Part shown: positions 41,763-50,314 of the stretch, one piece after another
How the letters are laid out: every line of letters starts with the position of its first letter
How positions within the stretch are numbered: the stretch's first letter is position 1
DNA from: Bacteroidaceae bacterium
GTDB taxonomy: Bacteria > Bacteroidota > Bacteroidia > Bacteroidales > Bacteroidaceae
Reading direction: 5' to 3'
NCBI GenBank assembly: GCA_017551845.1
Contig: JAFZKR010000087.1
Location: 1 to 54,752 of the forward strand
Length of the DNA: 54,752 bases
Program-made: the position numbers and the translations under genes
Notes under the pieces: generated by a model
What the model was told of the DNA's origin: nothing
The model's input: only the letters and a program-made list of their open reading frames with translations
The model's database searches: none

Positions 41763-43823
41763 ATGGACAAAACAAAAAAAGCAACTCTAAGCGGTAGGCG
41801 TCTGCTTCTGATTCTTTCAGCCTTTTCGGCTCTGCTGATAGTATATTTCCTTCCGAAAAAGCATATTGAAAGATTCAGTTATACCGTTGGAAAACCCTGG
41901 ACATATGATGTACTGATTGCACCTTTTAATTTTTCCGTGGAAAAAAGCGACAAGGTATGGCAAGAGGAGGCAGACAGTATTGCTAGGACATTCTCTCCAT
42001 ATTTTGTCCGTATGTCAGGAGTCAGGGATAAGGCTCTGTCCGATTTTGACAATTTCTATTATGACAGCCTTTATCGTGTGATATCGCCCGATTCATATAA
42101 GGTTCTTAGAAGCACCCTTAGTAGTGTGTATGATGCAGGTATCATTCAGGTTTCGGATGAGGAGCAGACTCATGGAAAGGGTTATATCAGGATTTACTCC
42201 GGTAATTCTTCCGTGCTGACTCCTGTCAGTGCTGTATTTACTGCGCGTGATGCCTACAAGAAAGTTTCTGAAACCGAAATAATGGCTTATGACAAGTATG
42301 CTTTGCTGCAGCATCATATTGAAGAATTCATCAGGCCCAATCTCAGTTATGACGCACAGCGTTCAGTTGAGGAACTTGAAACGCTTCAGAACCAGATATC
42401 CCATTACAAGGGGATGGTTGTGGCGGATCAGAAGATTATTGATCAGGGTGAGATAGTAAATGAAGAGAAAAGCCAAATAATAGAATCTTATTTGGCCAAG
42501 GTCAATGAGAAGGTTGCTTCCCGACGTTTTATGCTGCTTACATGGGGAGGTCAGGCCCTGTTTGTGGTTCTTGTCCTACTTTCGCTGTCCGTTTATCTTA
42601 TTTTGTACAGGAATGATCACATTGATACAAGTACCAAACTGCTTTTTCTATATTCTTCAGTGACCATATTCACGGTAGGAGTGAGTCTCTATCTCCAATA
42701 CACTTCGTGGAGCGTATTTATTATACCATGTTCTATGCTTGCAATCATGTTGAGAATATTCCTTGACTCCAGAACAGCTTTTATCGGTTATTTCGCATTT
42801 GTAGTAATAACCTCTTTGGTGGCACCGCTTCCATACGAATATCTGGTACTACAGTTTATGGCAGGAATTACAGGTATATACAGCTTGAAGGAATTGTCAC
42901 AACGTTCTCAGATAATACGCACATGTCTGCTGATTTTCATATCATATACGGTCATATGGAGTGCTATTCAGATGACACGTCTTGAAAATATTTCTGATAT
43001 TGATTTCTCTGTATTCCTGTTTTTTGCAATCAACTGCATTCTGCTGCTGCTTGTATATCCTCTGCTATTTGTGTTGGAAAAGATATTCGGTTTCACATCG
43101 AATGTGACTTTAATAGAGCTGTCCAATTTCAATAATCCTCTTTTGAGGGAGTTGGCAGAAAGGGCACCCGGTACGTTCCAGCATTCCATTCAGGTTTCTG
43201 CTCTCGCAGCGGAGGCCGCCACAAGGTTGCACGCCGGTTCGCAACTTGTACGTACTGCTGCCCTTTATCATGATATAGGCAAACTTGCCAATCCTCCTTT
43301 TTTCACTGAAAACCAGAGTGGAGTGAATCCGCATGACAAACTTACTCCTGAGGAGAGTGCGGCAATAATAACGAGTCATGTCCGTGAAGGTCTTGCTTTG
43401 GCTGACAAATATTCTTTGCCGTCTGCTATCAAGGAGTTTATTGCGACACACCATGGAAACGGTGTAGCCAGATATTTTTACCTGAAATATCAGAAAGAGC
43501 ATCCCGATGAGGATGTTGACATTGAACCGTTCAGTTATCCTGGTCCGAATCCACGTTCAAAGGAGACCGCTCTGCTGATGATGGCCGATGCTGTTGAGGC
43601 TGCATCACGTAGTCTCAATGATTACTCTGAGGAGAGCATCGGATTACTTGTTGAAAAGATTATTGATACTCAAATTGAAGAAGGATACTTCAGGGAGAGC
43701 GATTTGAGCTGGATGGAAGTACAAAAGGTGAAGGAGGTATTCAAGGAAAAGCTTCGCATCATGTATCATACCCGTATAAAGTATCCTGAGGCTACTGTTG
43801 ATCTGCATCAAAAGAGAGTGTGA
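41763..43823 (+). CDS. 7TM-HD family phosphohydrolase (PgpH-like)
   Basis: 686 residues. There is one N-terminal membrane helix, a periplasmic domain of roughly 230 residues (7TMR-HDED type), seven helices, and then a cytoplasmic HD domain with H503-D504 (LYHDIGKLANPPFF) and the extended HxxxGxHxH-like ATHHGNGVARYF. Close relatives (PgpH) hydrolyse the second messenger c-di-AMP to pApA. Whether this bacterium uses c-di-AMP cannot be judged from the window. The last 32 bases overlap the end of priA on the other strand. Confidence 0.9.
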   Translation: MDKTKKATLSGRRLLLILSAFSALLIVYFLPKKHIERFSYTVGKPWTYDVLIAPFNFSVEKSDKVWQEEADSIARTFSPYFVRMSGVRDKALSDFDNFYYDSLYRVISPDSYKVLRSTLSSVYDAGIIQVSDEEQTHGKGYIRIYSGNSSVLTPVSAVFTARDAYKKVSETEIMAYDKYALLQHHIEEFIRPNLSYDAQRSVEELETLQNQISHYKGMVVADQKIIDQGEIVNEEKSQIIESYLAKVNEKVASRRFMLLTWGGQALFVVLVLLSLSVYLILYRNDHIDTSTKLLFLYSSVTIFTVGVSLYLQYTSWSVFIIPCSMLAIMLRIFLDSRTAFIGYFAFVVITSLVAPLPYEYLVLQFMAGITGIYSLKELSQRSQIIRTCLLIFISYTVIWSAIQMTRLENISDIDFSVFLFFAINCILLLLVYPLLFVLEKIFGFTSNVTLIELSNFNNPLLRELAERAPGTFQHSIQVSALAAEAATRLHAGSQLVRTAALYHDIGKLANPPFFTENQSGVNPHDKLTPEESAAIITSHVREGLALADKYSLPSAIKEFIATHHGNGVARYFYLKYQKEHPDEDVDIEPFSYPGPNPRSKETALLMMADAVEAASRSLNDYSEESIGLLVEKIIDTQIEEGYFRESDLSWMEVQKVKEVFKEKLRIMYHTRIKYPEATVDLHQKRV

Positions 43824-46065
43824 CCCCATTCATCACTTCTCCATGGTTCTTCATCTCATCCGCTGCCTGCATAAAAAGTTCTCTGGTGTGACGCACAGGT
43901 GTATCCAAAGGATTTTTCACCAGAATGGTACGGATATAGCGTGACTGTATCCTGGAAATCTGTGGAGCATCAGGCCCAAGAACCCTCTCTTTTCCAAATA
44001 GATTTGCAAGTTTTTCAGCCATAATGACCGATGCTTTTTCAACTTTCTGAAGATTGGTTGATTTCAGAATAACTGAAACGAGTCTGGAATAGGGAGGGTA
44101 GTTGAATAGCCTTCGCTCTTCTATTTGTTCCGAAAAGTATTTTTTCCAGTCTCCGAAACTGAGCATTTTCAGAATTGAGGCCTCAGGTTGTCTTGTCTGT
44201 ATTACTACAACAGCTCCGGATTCCTTGCGTCCGGCTCTGCCACCAACCTGCATTATGAGCTGATATGCCCTCTCGGTTGCCCTGAAATCAGGGTGACTCA
44301 TAATGGAATCAGCCTGTAGTATTCCTACTACGCTGACATTCTCAAAATCGAGCCCCTTGGAGATCATCTGAGTTCCCACCAGAATGTCAGTCCTCCCTTC
44401 CTGAAAGTCAGACAGAATGGTTTCATAGCCTTTCCTAGCGGAGTCAATGTCAAGGCGTGAGGTGCGGGCTTGAGGAAATAGTTCATTAATTGTTTCCTCT
44501 ATTTTTTCGGTTCCATATCCTTTGCTGCGAAGGGATTTTCCTCCGCATAATGGACAGGCTGAGGGAACATGATATCTCTTTCCGCAGTAGTGGCATACTG
44601 CCTGTCCGCTCTCTTTGTGGAAAGTCAGGCTGACATCGCAACGGTCACATTTTTGTACCCAGCCACAGTCCGGACACTCTACAGTATCGGAATAACCTCT
44701 CCTGTTTTGGAATAATATCACTTGTTTCCTGTTTTCCAATGCCTGTGAAATCTTCTCTTTCAATTGTGGCGATATTATACCTTTCATGTATTTTTTACGC
44801 TTCATTTCGGCCACATCCACTATCAGAGGGGAAGGTAGTTCAGTTATCCGGAATCTCTGGCTGATTGTGACCAGTCCGTATTTTCCGATGGATGCATTGT
44901 AGTAACTTTCAAATGAGGGCGTTGCGCTTCCAAGAAGTGTTTTGGCATTGCAGATAGAAGCAAGCATAATTGCAGTATTGCGTCCGTGATAGCGTGGGGC
45001 GGGATCTTCCTGTTTGAAACTAGGTTCATGTTCTTCATCCACAATCACCAGTCCAAGATTGCTGAACGGAAGCATGACCGCAGATCTGGCTCCTAGAACC
45101 AGTTTGTACGGCTCAGGGCCAACCTGCCGTTTCCAAATTTCTGCTCGAACGTTTTCTGAGCATCTGGAGTGATAAACTGTCATATGGTTTCCAAATACGG
45201 ACTGGAGTCTGAGCATAATCTGGGTTGTCAGCGCAATTTCCGGCAATAGATAGAGCACTTGTTTTCCCTTGTCAATCTGCTCTTTTATCAGGTGTATGTA
45301 TATTTCGGTTTTACCACAGGAAGTTATGCCGTGCAGAAGACATACGTTCTTGTTGCCAAATGAAAGGTGTATTTCGTCTATTGCTTTCTGTTGTATTGGA
45401 CTCAGATCATGGGGAGGTATTGTTGTACCTGAGAAAATCGGAAGCCTTTCTGTCTCGGTTTCATAGTATTCCAGAATACTTTCATTAATCAGAGCCTGAA
45501 GTACTGATGGGGATTTGCAGAAAGATGAAAGAAGTCGTTTGGAAACGGGTTTAGGTGATATGGGATTGACATCGGCTCCAGAAAGTTCGAGATATTTCAT
45601 GAAGAGATTCTTTTGAGCCTTGGCTTTAATGCTGAAAAAAGAATCCGGATCAAATCCTTCCTTAATATTTATATTGTGTCCGGGACGTACATAAAGTTCC
45701 GTCTTTGGCTTGAATGAATGCTCCTTTGAATGACTGTCGGGCCTAAGTCCGGCAGGAAGAGCTGCCTTCATTACATCACCGGGTGTGCAAAGACAGTATT
45801 CGGAAAGCCAGTTGAAAAGAGTCAGCTGTTGGGGAAATATAGACGGATGAGTATCATCGAGTATTCCAAGTATCTCCTTGACAGAATAGCCGACAGGTTT
45901 TTCTTCATGTATTTTTACGGCTATGGCTGTTAATCGCCGGTTGTTCCCGAAAGGGACATAAAGTCTTGTTCCCGGATTTACGCGGTGCTCAAGCGAACAG
46001 GGTATGCCGTAGGTGAAGTATCTGTTCAAAGGAACGGGCAGTATGACATCGGCGTATTTACTCAT
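43792..46065 (-). CDS. priA: Primosomal protein N' (replication restart helicase)
   Basis: 757 residues. The N-terminal DNA-binding domain begins MSKYADVILPVPLNRYFTYG. The helicase core has Walker A GITSCGKTE and DEEH in VIVDEEHEPS. A zinc-binding strand region with CPDCGWVQKCDRCD and CHYCG ... CPLCGG lies between helicase lobes. The C-terminal lobe has VGTQMISKGLDFENVSVVG and motif VI-like VGGRAGR. It restarts stalled replication forks. The start codon lies only 8 bases from the -7 box, so the mRNA would have almost no leader. Confidence 0.94.
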   Translation of the reverse strand: MSKYADVILPVPLNRYFTYGIPCSLEHRVNPGTRLYVPFGNNRRLTAIAVKIHEEKPVGYSVKEILGILDDTHPSIFPQQLTLFNWLSEYCLCTPGDVMKAALPAGLRPDSHSKEHSFKPKTELYVRPGHNINIKEGFDPDSFFSIKAKAQKNLFMKYLELSGADVNPISPKPVSKRLLSSFCKSPSVLQALINESILEYYETETERLPIFSGTTIPPHDLSPIQQKAIDEIHLSFGNKNVCLLHGITSCGKTEIYIHLIKEQIDKGKQVLYLLPEIALTTQIMLRLQSVFGNHMTVYHSRCSENVRAEIWKRQVGPEPYKLVLGARSAVMLPFSNLGLVIVDEEHEPSFKQEDPAPRYHGRNTAIMLASICNAKTLLGSATPSFESYYNASIGKYGLVTISQRFRITELPSPLIVDVAEMKRKKYMKGIISPQLKEKISQALENRKQVILFQNRRGYSDTVECPDCGWVQKCDRCDVSLTFHKESGQAVCHYCGKRYHVPSACPLCGGKSLRSKGYGTEKIEETINELFPQARTSRLDIDSARKGYETILSDFQEGRTDILVGTQMISKGLDFENVSVVGILQADSIMSHPDFRATERAYQLIMQVGGRAGRKESGAVVVIQTRQPEASILKMLSFGDWKKYFSEQIEERRLFNYPPYSRLVSVILKSTNLQKVEKASVIMAEKLANLFGKERVLGPDAPQISRIQSRYIRTILVKNPLDTPVRHTRELFMQAADEMKNHGEVMNGVTLSFDADQQ

Positions 46066-46072
46066 GATGTTG

Positions 46073-46080
46073 CAAACTTA
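46073..46080 (-). promoter_or_regulatory. -7 box of priA
   Basis: TAAGTTTG on the minus strand fits TAnnTTTG; it overlaps the T-rich tail of the upstream terminator region. The start would be within a few bases of the ATG. Confidence 0.45.
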
Positions 46081-46081
46081 C

Positions 46082-46116
46082 AAAAAATAAGGACCGGAAA
46101 AAAGTCCGGCCCTTAT
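46082..46116 (-). terminator. Terminator of the 46151-46795 gene
   Basis: ATAAGG-CCGGA / TCCGG-CCTTAT (one mismatch in the stem) flank a short loop; on the minus strand TTTTTTG follows. It lies 35 bases after the gene's stop. Confidence 0.9.
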
Positions 46117-46150
46117 GGTATAATAATGGAGTTTTTCCTATTCCCGTAAA

Positions 46151-46795
46151 TCAGAAAGTCCAGGTGAGGATAAACTGGAGTGTGCTTGCGTCAAAAGCGT
46201 CACTGACCTGATCAGTTGCAGTTCCGACATGACCTGTGGTTGCGTTCTCATACAGATTGAATGTTCCTTCCTGGGTAAGAGGCAGATTGTAGTTGATAGC
46301 AGCCTGGATATGGTTGATCAGCTTTACACCTGCACCGATGTTGAAACTCCATGTGTACTGGTTCAAAACGAATTCCTTAACATCATTTCCACTCTGCAGT
46401 TCACCAGAACTGAGTTCGCCTAACTTGTAGTCGAACTGAGGGCCTGCCTGAGCAAATATTCCGATGAAGTTTCCGAGTCCGAATGTATATTTAGCATAGA
46501 TTGGAACCGAGATTGACTGATTCTTGAGATCGTCGCCTTCGGAAATCTGAAGACCCTTCTGTGAATAGAGAAGAGAGGCATCAATGCCAATACCTATGAT
46601 AGGAATCTGTAACTCAGCCATGGGACCGAAAAAGAAACCTGTGTAATTTTCCTTGTCTGTTGCTTTTTTGTTTTTATAATCTTCAACATGATTGGTCACA
46701 GAGTTGAGACCGCCGCGGATACCCCAGCTGAACTGGGCAGAAACTGGCATGCATACGATGGCAGCAAAGCCTAAAATTGCTAATAATCTTTTCAT
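46151..46795 (-). CDS. PorT-family-like outer-membrane beta-barrel protein
   Basis: 214 residues with a signal peptide (MKRLLAILGFAAIVCMPVSA). FSWGIRGGLNSVTNHVEDYK and alternating strands (IGIDASLLYSQKGL, IPIYAKYTFGLGNFIGIFA, GAGVKLINHIQAAINYNLPL), ending with the aromatic strand TLQFILTWTF, fit the small barrel proteins of the PorT/outer-membrane family. Function unknown. It has its own promoter and terminator. Position downstream of the type IX secretion operon may be coincidence. Confidence 0.85.
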   Translation of the reverse strand: MKRLLAILGFAAIVCMPVSAQFSWGIRGGLNSVTNHVEDYKNKKATDKENYTGFFFGPMAELQIPIIGIGIDASLLYSQKGLQISEGDDLKNQSISVPIYAKYTFGLGNFIGIFAQAGPQFDYKLGELSSGELQSGNDVKEFVLNQYTWSFNIGAGVKLINHIQAAINYNLPLTQEGTFNLYENATTGHVGTATDQVSDAFDASTLQFILTWTF

Positions 46796-46870
46796 ATTGT
46801 TCTATTTTTGTTAGTATTTGCGAATAAACCATAACCCTGCAAGATGCATGATATGATATTTCATTCGTGA

Positions 46871-46878
46871 CAAAAGTA
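46871..46878 (-). promoter_or_regulatory. -7 box of the 46151-46795 gene
   Basis: TACTTTTG on the minus strand fits TAnnTTTG; it gives a leader of about 70 bases. The -33 element is not clear. Confidence 0.5.
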
Positions 46879-46898
46879 TAACATTTTTTAATATAGAA

Positions 46899-46944
46899 GA
46901 ACCGTTAAGCGCAAAAAAGTATTTTTACGATACTTCAGCGGTTC
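46899..46944 (-). terminator. Probable terminator of the gld/por operon
   Basis: On the minus strand an inner hairpin AAGTAT / ATACTT is followed by TTTT and lies within an outer GAACCG / CGGTTC stem. It begins 24 bases after the gldN stop. Confidence 0.5.
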
Positions 46945-46967
46945 GTGCAAAATAGTTATTATTCCCT

Positions 46968-47975
46968 TTATCTGTGAACGGAAAGCCTTTCGCCGTCCGA
47001 AGCCGGTGTCTTGGGAGTTCTTTCTTTTCCCGAACTCTTTACCTGTTTTGTCCTTTTCTCTTTAGCTGCAGTTTCTTTGTTTCTTTTGCCATCAGTCTTT
47101 TCAGTTTTCTCCTTATTCTCGTCGGTCTGGCTCCAGAGTCCGTTTTGGAAATCGGTAAGCTGTTTCTCTATACGTGCTCTTTCAGCTTGAAGCGCAGAGT
47201 CTGTTTCGCAGTATGCAGAAAGCGGCAGATTACGGAGATTTGAGGTCTTGTATATTTCACCCTCATATTGGCGCATTACAAAATAGTCATCAAGCGACAT
47301 GTTGCTGGTGTTGTTGTAGCTGCTGGTCATGACCTGAGTCTGTCCCAGATAGGGGCTTATCTCGTCATAGTTGAGCCAGAACATGGGGTATGCCGTAGGT
47401 TTTTCACCGAAATCACCGCGCATAAGAACCGGGCATATGGCAGTAACTTTGGTCTGATAATTTGACAGTTGGTCCAGATAGTTGCTCTCTTTAATATAAT
47501 ACTTGCCTATTTCACGACTTGGAATGTCTATTTTGTATTTGCCGCTCTCATCTTTTGTGTAATCAATGTAGAACCTGTCACACATACTCTCTATGTCAAG
47601 TACATTGTCAGGGGTGAAGAGTTCGTTGCCGTCAAAACGGTATTCGTATGCCTTGATCTTACCGTCAAGAATGAGATTTAGCACCAGTGTGAAAAAATTC
47701 ACCCTGTCTCCCAGTGGATCCTCAGGATAGTAAAGTGCAGCATTTTTCTCTTTTTTGAGGTCCAGCTCACGGTATATGTCACGTCTCCATGTAAGTTCGG
47801 TAGGCATGGAAGTCTGTGCAGTATATTGTGAACGTGCACGCTCGGTAAGTGTTACTGCGGTAGGACTTTTTTCGGCTGCGGCTTGGGCTGCCTGTTCCTG
47901 AAGACGTCTTGCAGATTGGGGTGAGGCATTAAGTGACACTCCCAAAGTCAGAATCAAAAGAATACTTTTTTTCAT
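46968..47975 (-). CDS. gldN: Type IX secretion / gliding protein GldN (PorN)
   Basis: 335 residues with a signal peptide (MKKSILLILTLGVSLNASPQ). The conserved core is MPTELTWRRDIYRELDLKK, NAALYYPEDPLGDRVNFFTL and YDEISPYLGQTQVMTSSYNN. GldN/PorN is a periplasmic partner of the GldK lipoprotein ring in the type IX machine. After about residue 280 the protein ends in a strongly charged Lys/Glu-rich tail (KEKTEKTDGKRNKETAAKEK and more) of about 55 residues, which looks longer than usual. Last gene of the operon, 23 bases after gldM. Confidence 0.92.
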   Translation of the reverse strand: MKKSILLILTLGVSLNASPQSARRLQEQAAQAAAEKSPTAVTLTERARSQYTAQTSMPTELTWRRDIYRELDLKKEKNAALYYPEDPLGDRVNFFTLVLNLILDGKIKAYEYRFDGNELFTPDNVLDIESMCDRFYIDYTKDESGKYKIDIPSREIGKYYIKESNYLDQLSNYQTKVTAICPVLMRGDFGEKPTAYPMFWLNYDEISPYLGQTQVMTSSYNNTSNMSLDDYFVMRQYEGEIYKTSNLRNLPLSAYCETDSALQAERARIEKQLTDFQNGLWSQTDENKEKTEKTDGKRNKETAAKEKRTKQVKSSGKERTPKTPASDGERLSVHR

Positions 47976-47998
47976 ATCTTTTTTCTCCTTTACATTTA

Positions 47999-49576
47999 TC
48001 AGTTTATTATTACTTCAAGTGCAGTTGTAAGCTGACGTTCAATTCCGTCAGGACCTACAGCCTTTACACGCTGTATGTAAAAACGGCGTCCGCGTCCCAG
48101 TTGGTCAAACCTTTGTTTTTGGCGGTTTGAGAATTTGGTTCCGTTGGAAACTTCAGGCACAGCGTTACCGCTCTGGTCAAAGAATGTGGTTTCAAAGCTT
48201 ATGACACGGAATTCAGTGTCAAGCAAACCGTCATCAATGGCAGCAACTATACCGTCGGCTGACATCAGGTTCTTTTTGGCAATGGGTGTACCGCCACCAC
48301 GATAGCGCTGCGTTATTCCGTTTTCATCCTTGTATTCTATGAAGGGTGTGGGGTCGGGCAATTGGCGTACGCGGAATTCATATTCACCCATACTCTGTTG
48401 ACGCCCGTCCTGATTGGCGACTACTGCAATCACCACTTTTTCACCTACGTTTGTGGGCTTGCAAATAAAACCGTTGCCGTTGCGCGTGAGTGTACCGCCT
48501 CCGTTTTTGAGTCGGGCCGATATCATGTTGCTGGGCACTCCGGGAACAGATATGCTGATTGGGTTGTCAATACCGGCATAGAGCACGTTCATCATTGTGG
48601 CCGAAACTGTAGCGAGTGGTGAAACAACAGAATAACTCTGTTTGAAATCGCGTCGTATAATACCGTTGCCAGAGTTGAGTTCCATATAACCTGAAAGTGT
48701 ATAGTCACCGGTCTTAGTAGCAGGAACCTCGTACCAGCCGTCCTCTGATTCGATTTTTTTGCCGTCAATGTATATTGCCGGACGTGCAGTAGAGTCAACT
48801 GCGGCCATAATGATGCGGGCACTGAATTTGTTGCCTTGAACTACGTTTTGGGACGTAGGAATCACATATGCGTTGACAGCATTCACTCGCAAGTCACCTA
48901 TGTCAATATTGTTGACCAGTGTATGGAGAACCTCACCTTCTGCATAGCGAACATCATTCTGCAGTTTGGTGAGCATGGTGATGGCGGCTGCGACAGGCAT
49001 ATTTTCATAATTGTACTCCTGCCAGTTTTTTCCTAATGAACCAACTTTCAGCGGAACGTCTGTGCTGAAATTGTTGCTTATGATATCCCTTTGAGTGGAG
49101 TCTGTAACCATTTCCAGAATCCTGTCGCGGTAGTTGTTTATGGCATCATACAACATACCTCCTTTTCCGCGGGTAGGGTGGAGCATGACTTGCGTAGCAG
49201 CTTCTAAATCCTCTTTGTTATGAATGTTCTCAACATCAGCATCACGTCCGTCTGCCTCAATCGCAATCAGTTTTTTGAGCTCATGGGCAAAGTTGAAAAG
49301 AGAATCTGATATTTGTCTGACATACAAAGCTTTGCCATACCATTCCCCTACTTTTTCATGGTTCATGGAATCAGCTGTCGCGAATTCACGATATACAGCT
49401 TCGTTTTGGAGCGAGGCATTTGTGGTACTTTTTGAAAGACTCTCTTCCACAATCGTGAATCCGTTGAGCACATCCGATGATATGTTCATGGCAAGCATCG
49501 CCAAAAGAACGATATACATAAGGTTTATCATCTTTTGACGTGCCGATGGCGGTCTTTCTATTGTTTTTCGTCTCAT
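47999..49576 (-). CDS. gldM: Type IX secretion / gliding motor protein GldM (PorM)
   Basis: 525 residues. A short cytoplasmic start (RRKTIERPPSARQKMINLMY) is followed by a single helix (IVLLAMLAMNISS) and a long periplasmic part with four domains (for example IDIGDLRVNAVNAYVIPTSQ and NVLYAGIDNPISISVPGVPS). GldM with GldL forms the proton-driven motor that spans the inner membrane and reaches the GldK/N ring. It lies 6 bases after gldL. Confidence 0.95.
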   Translation of the reverse strand: MRRKTIERPPSARQKMINLMYIVLLAMLAMNISSDVLNGFTIVEESLSKSTTNASLQNEAVYREFATADSMNHEKVGEWYGKALYVRQISDSLFNFAHELKKLIAIEADGRDADVENIHNKEDLEAATQVMLHPTRGKGGMLYDAINNYRDRILEMVTDSTQRDIISNNFSTDVPLKVGSLGKNWQEYNYENMPVAAAITMLTKLQNDVRYAEGEVLHTLVNNIDIGDLRVNAVNAYVIPTSQNVVQGNKFSARIIMAAVDSTARPAIYIDGKKIESEDGWYEVPATKTGDYTLSGYMELNSGNGIIRRDFKQSYSVVSPLATVSATMMNVLYAGIDNPISISVPGVPSNMISARLKNGGGTLTRNGNGFICKPTNVGEKVVIAVVANQDGRQQSMGEYEFRVRQLPDPTPFIEYKDENGITQRYRGGGTPIAKKNLMSADGIVAAIDDGLLDTEFRVISFETTFFDQSGNAVPEVSNGTKFSNRQKQRFDQLGRGRRFYIQRVKAVGPDGIERQLTTALEVIIN

Positions 49577-49582
49577 ACCTTC

Positions 49583-50308
49583 TTATTTATTTCCCATCGT
49601 GGTATTCACTTTCAAAGCTTCAACCATCCGTGCATAGACCTGGTTCAACTCTTCTATCTGCTCCACCATCCGTTTGGTCTGTTCGTTCACCTTGTCAATG
49701 TTGTCCATCTGAGAACTGGCCGACTTGAGATGCATTTGATAGAAAGTGTTGATACTTATAAGATTGCGTGAAAGTTGTTCCATTTCTTCAGAGTTCTGTT
49801 CCATCTTCTCTGAATGACGGCACATTCGTTCCATTGTGGCAGTAAGTTCCTGAATGCGGTCCACATATTGCTGTGTGGCTTGATCCATTGAACTGGTGTC
49901 AGCCTCCGATGAAACATTTCCGGCAGGAGTCACCGAACCGGTCTGAATTGTCTGACCGACAGGTATTGAGGCGGGAACACCGTTTATGATGATGTTTCCA
50001 TGAATGTGCCCTGTATCTTCTTCATCATTAGCATTGTCATCAGAATCCTTTGAGGGGATGAATGGCCTCTCGAATCCGGATATGAAGAATACCAGGACTT
50101 CGGTTCCCATTCCGATGAAAAGCATCAGGTTGGCTCCCTTGATATGAGTCAGCTTGAACAGTGCACCCAAAATGACTATAGCGGCACCCCAACTGTAGAG
50201 ATAGTTCAGCAGAATCCTGCCCTTGGGCGAATCCAGATAATCCTGTATTCTGGTCAGCAGACCTTTGTTTTCACTATTTTCCATATTGTCATTCTTTTCA
50301 ATATTCAT
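49583..50308 (-). CDS. gldL: Type IX secretion / gliding motor protein GldL (PorL)
   Basis: 241 residues. Two membrane helices occupy about 35-52 (LYSWGAAIVILGALFKL) and 60-78 (MLFIGMGTEVLVFFISG); Glu70 in the second helix corresponds by position to the proton-handling glutamate described in GldL. A long cytoplasmic coiled coil follows (QYVDRIQELTATMERMCRHS and beyond). It has an N-terminal extension of about 20 residues compared with short homologues. It lies 6 bases after gldK and 6 bases before gldM. Confidence 0.93.
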   Translation of the reverse strand: MNIEKNDNMENSENKGLLTRIQDYLDSPKGRILLNYLYSWGAAIVILGALFKLTHIKGANLMLFIGMGTEVLVFFISGFERPFIPSKDSDDNANDEEDTGHIHGNIIINGVPASIPVGQTIQTGSVTPAGNVSSEADTSSMDQATQQYVDRIQELTATMERMCRHSEKMEQNSEEMEQLSRNLISINTFYQMHLKSASSQMDNIDKVNEQTKRMVEQIEELNQVYARMVEALKVNTTMGNK

Positions 50309-50314
50309 ATTATA

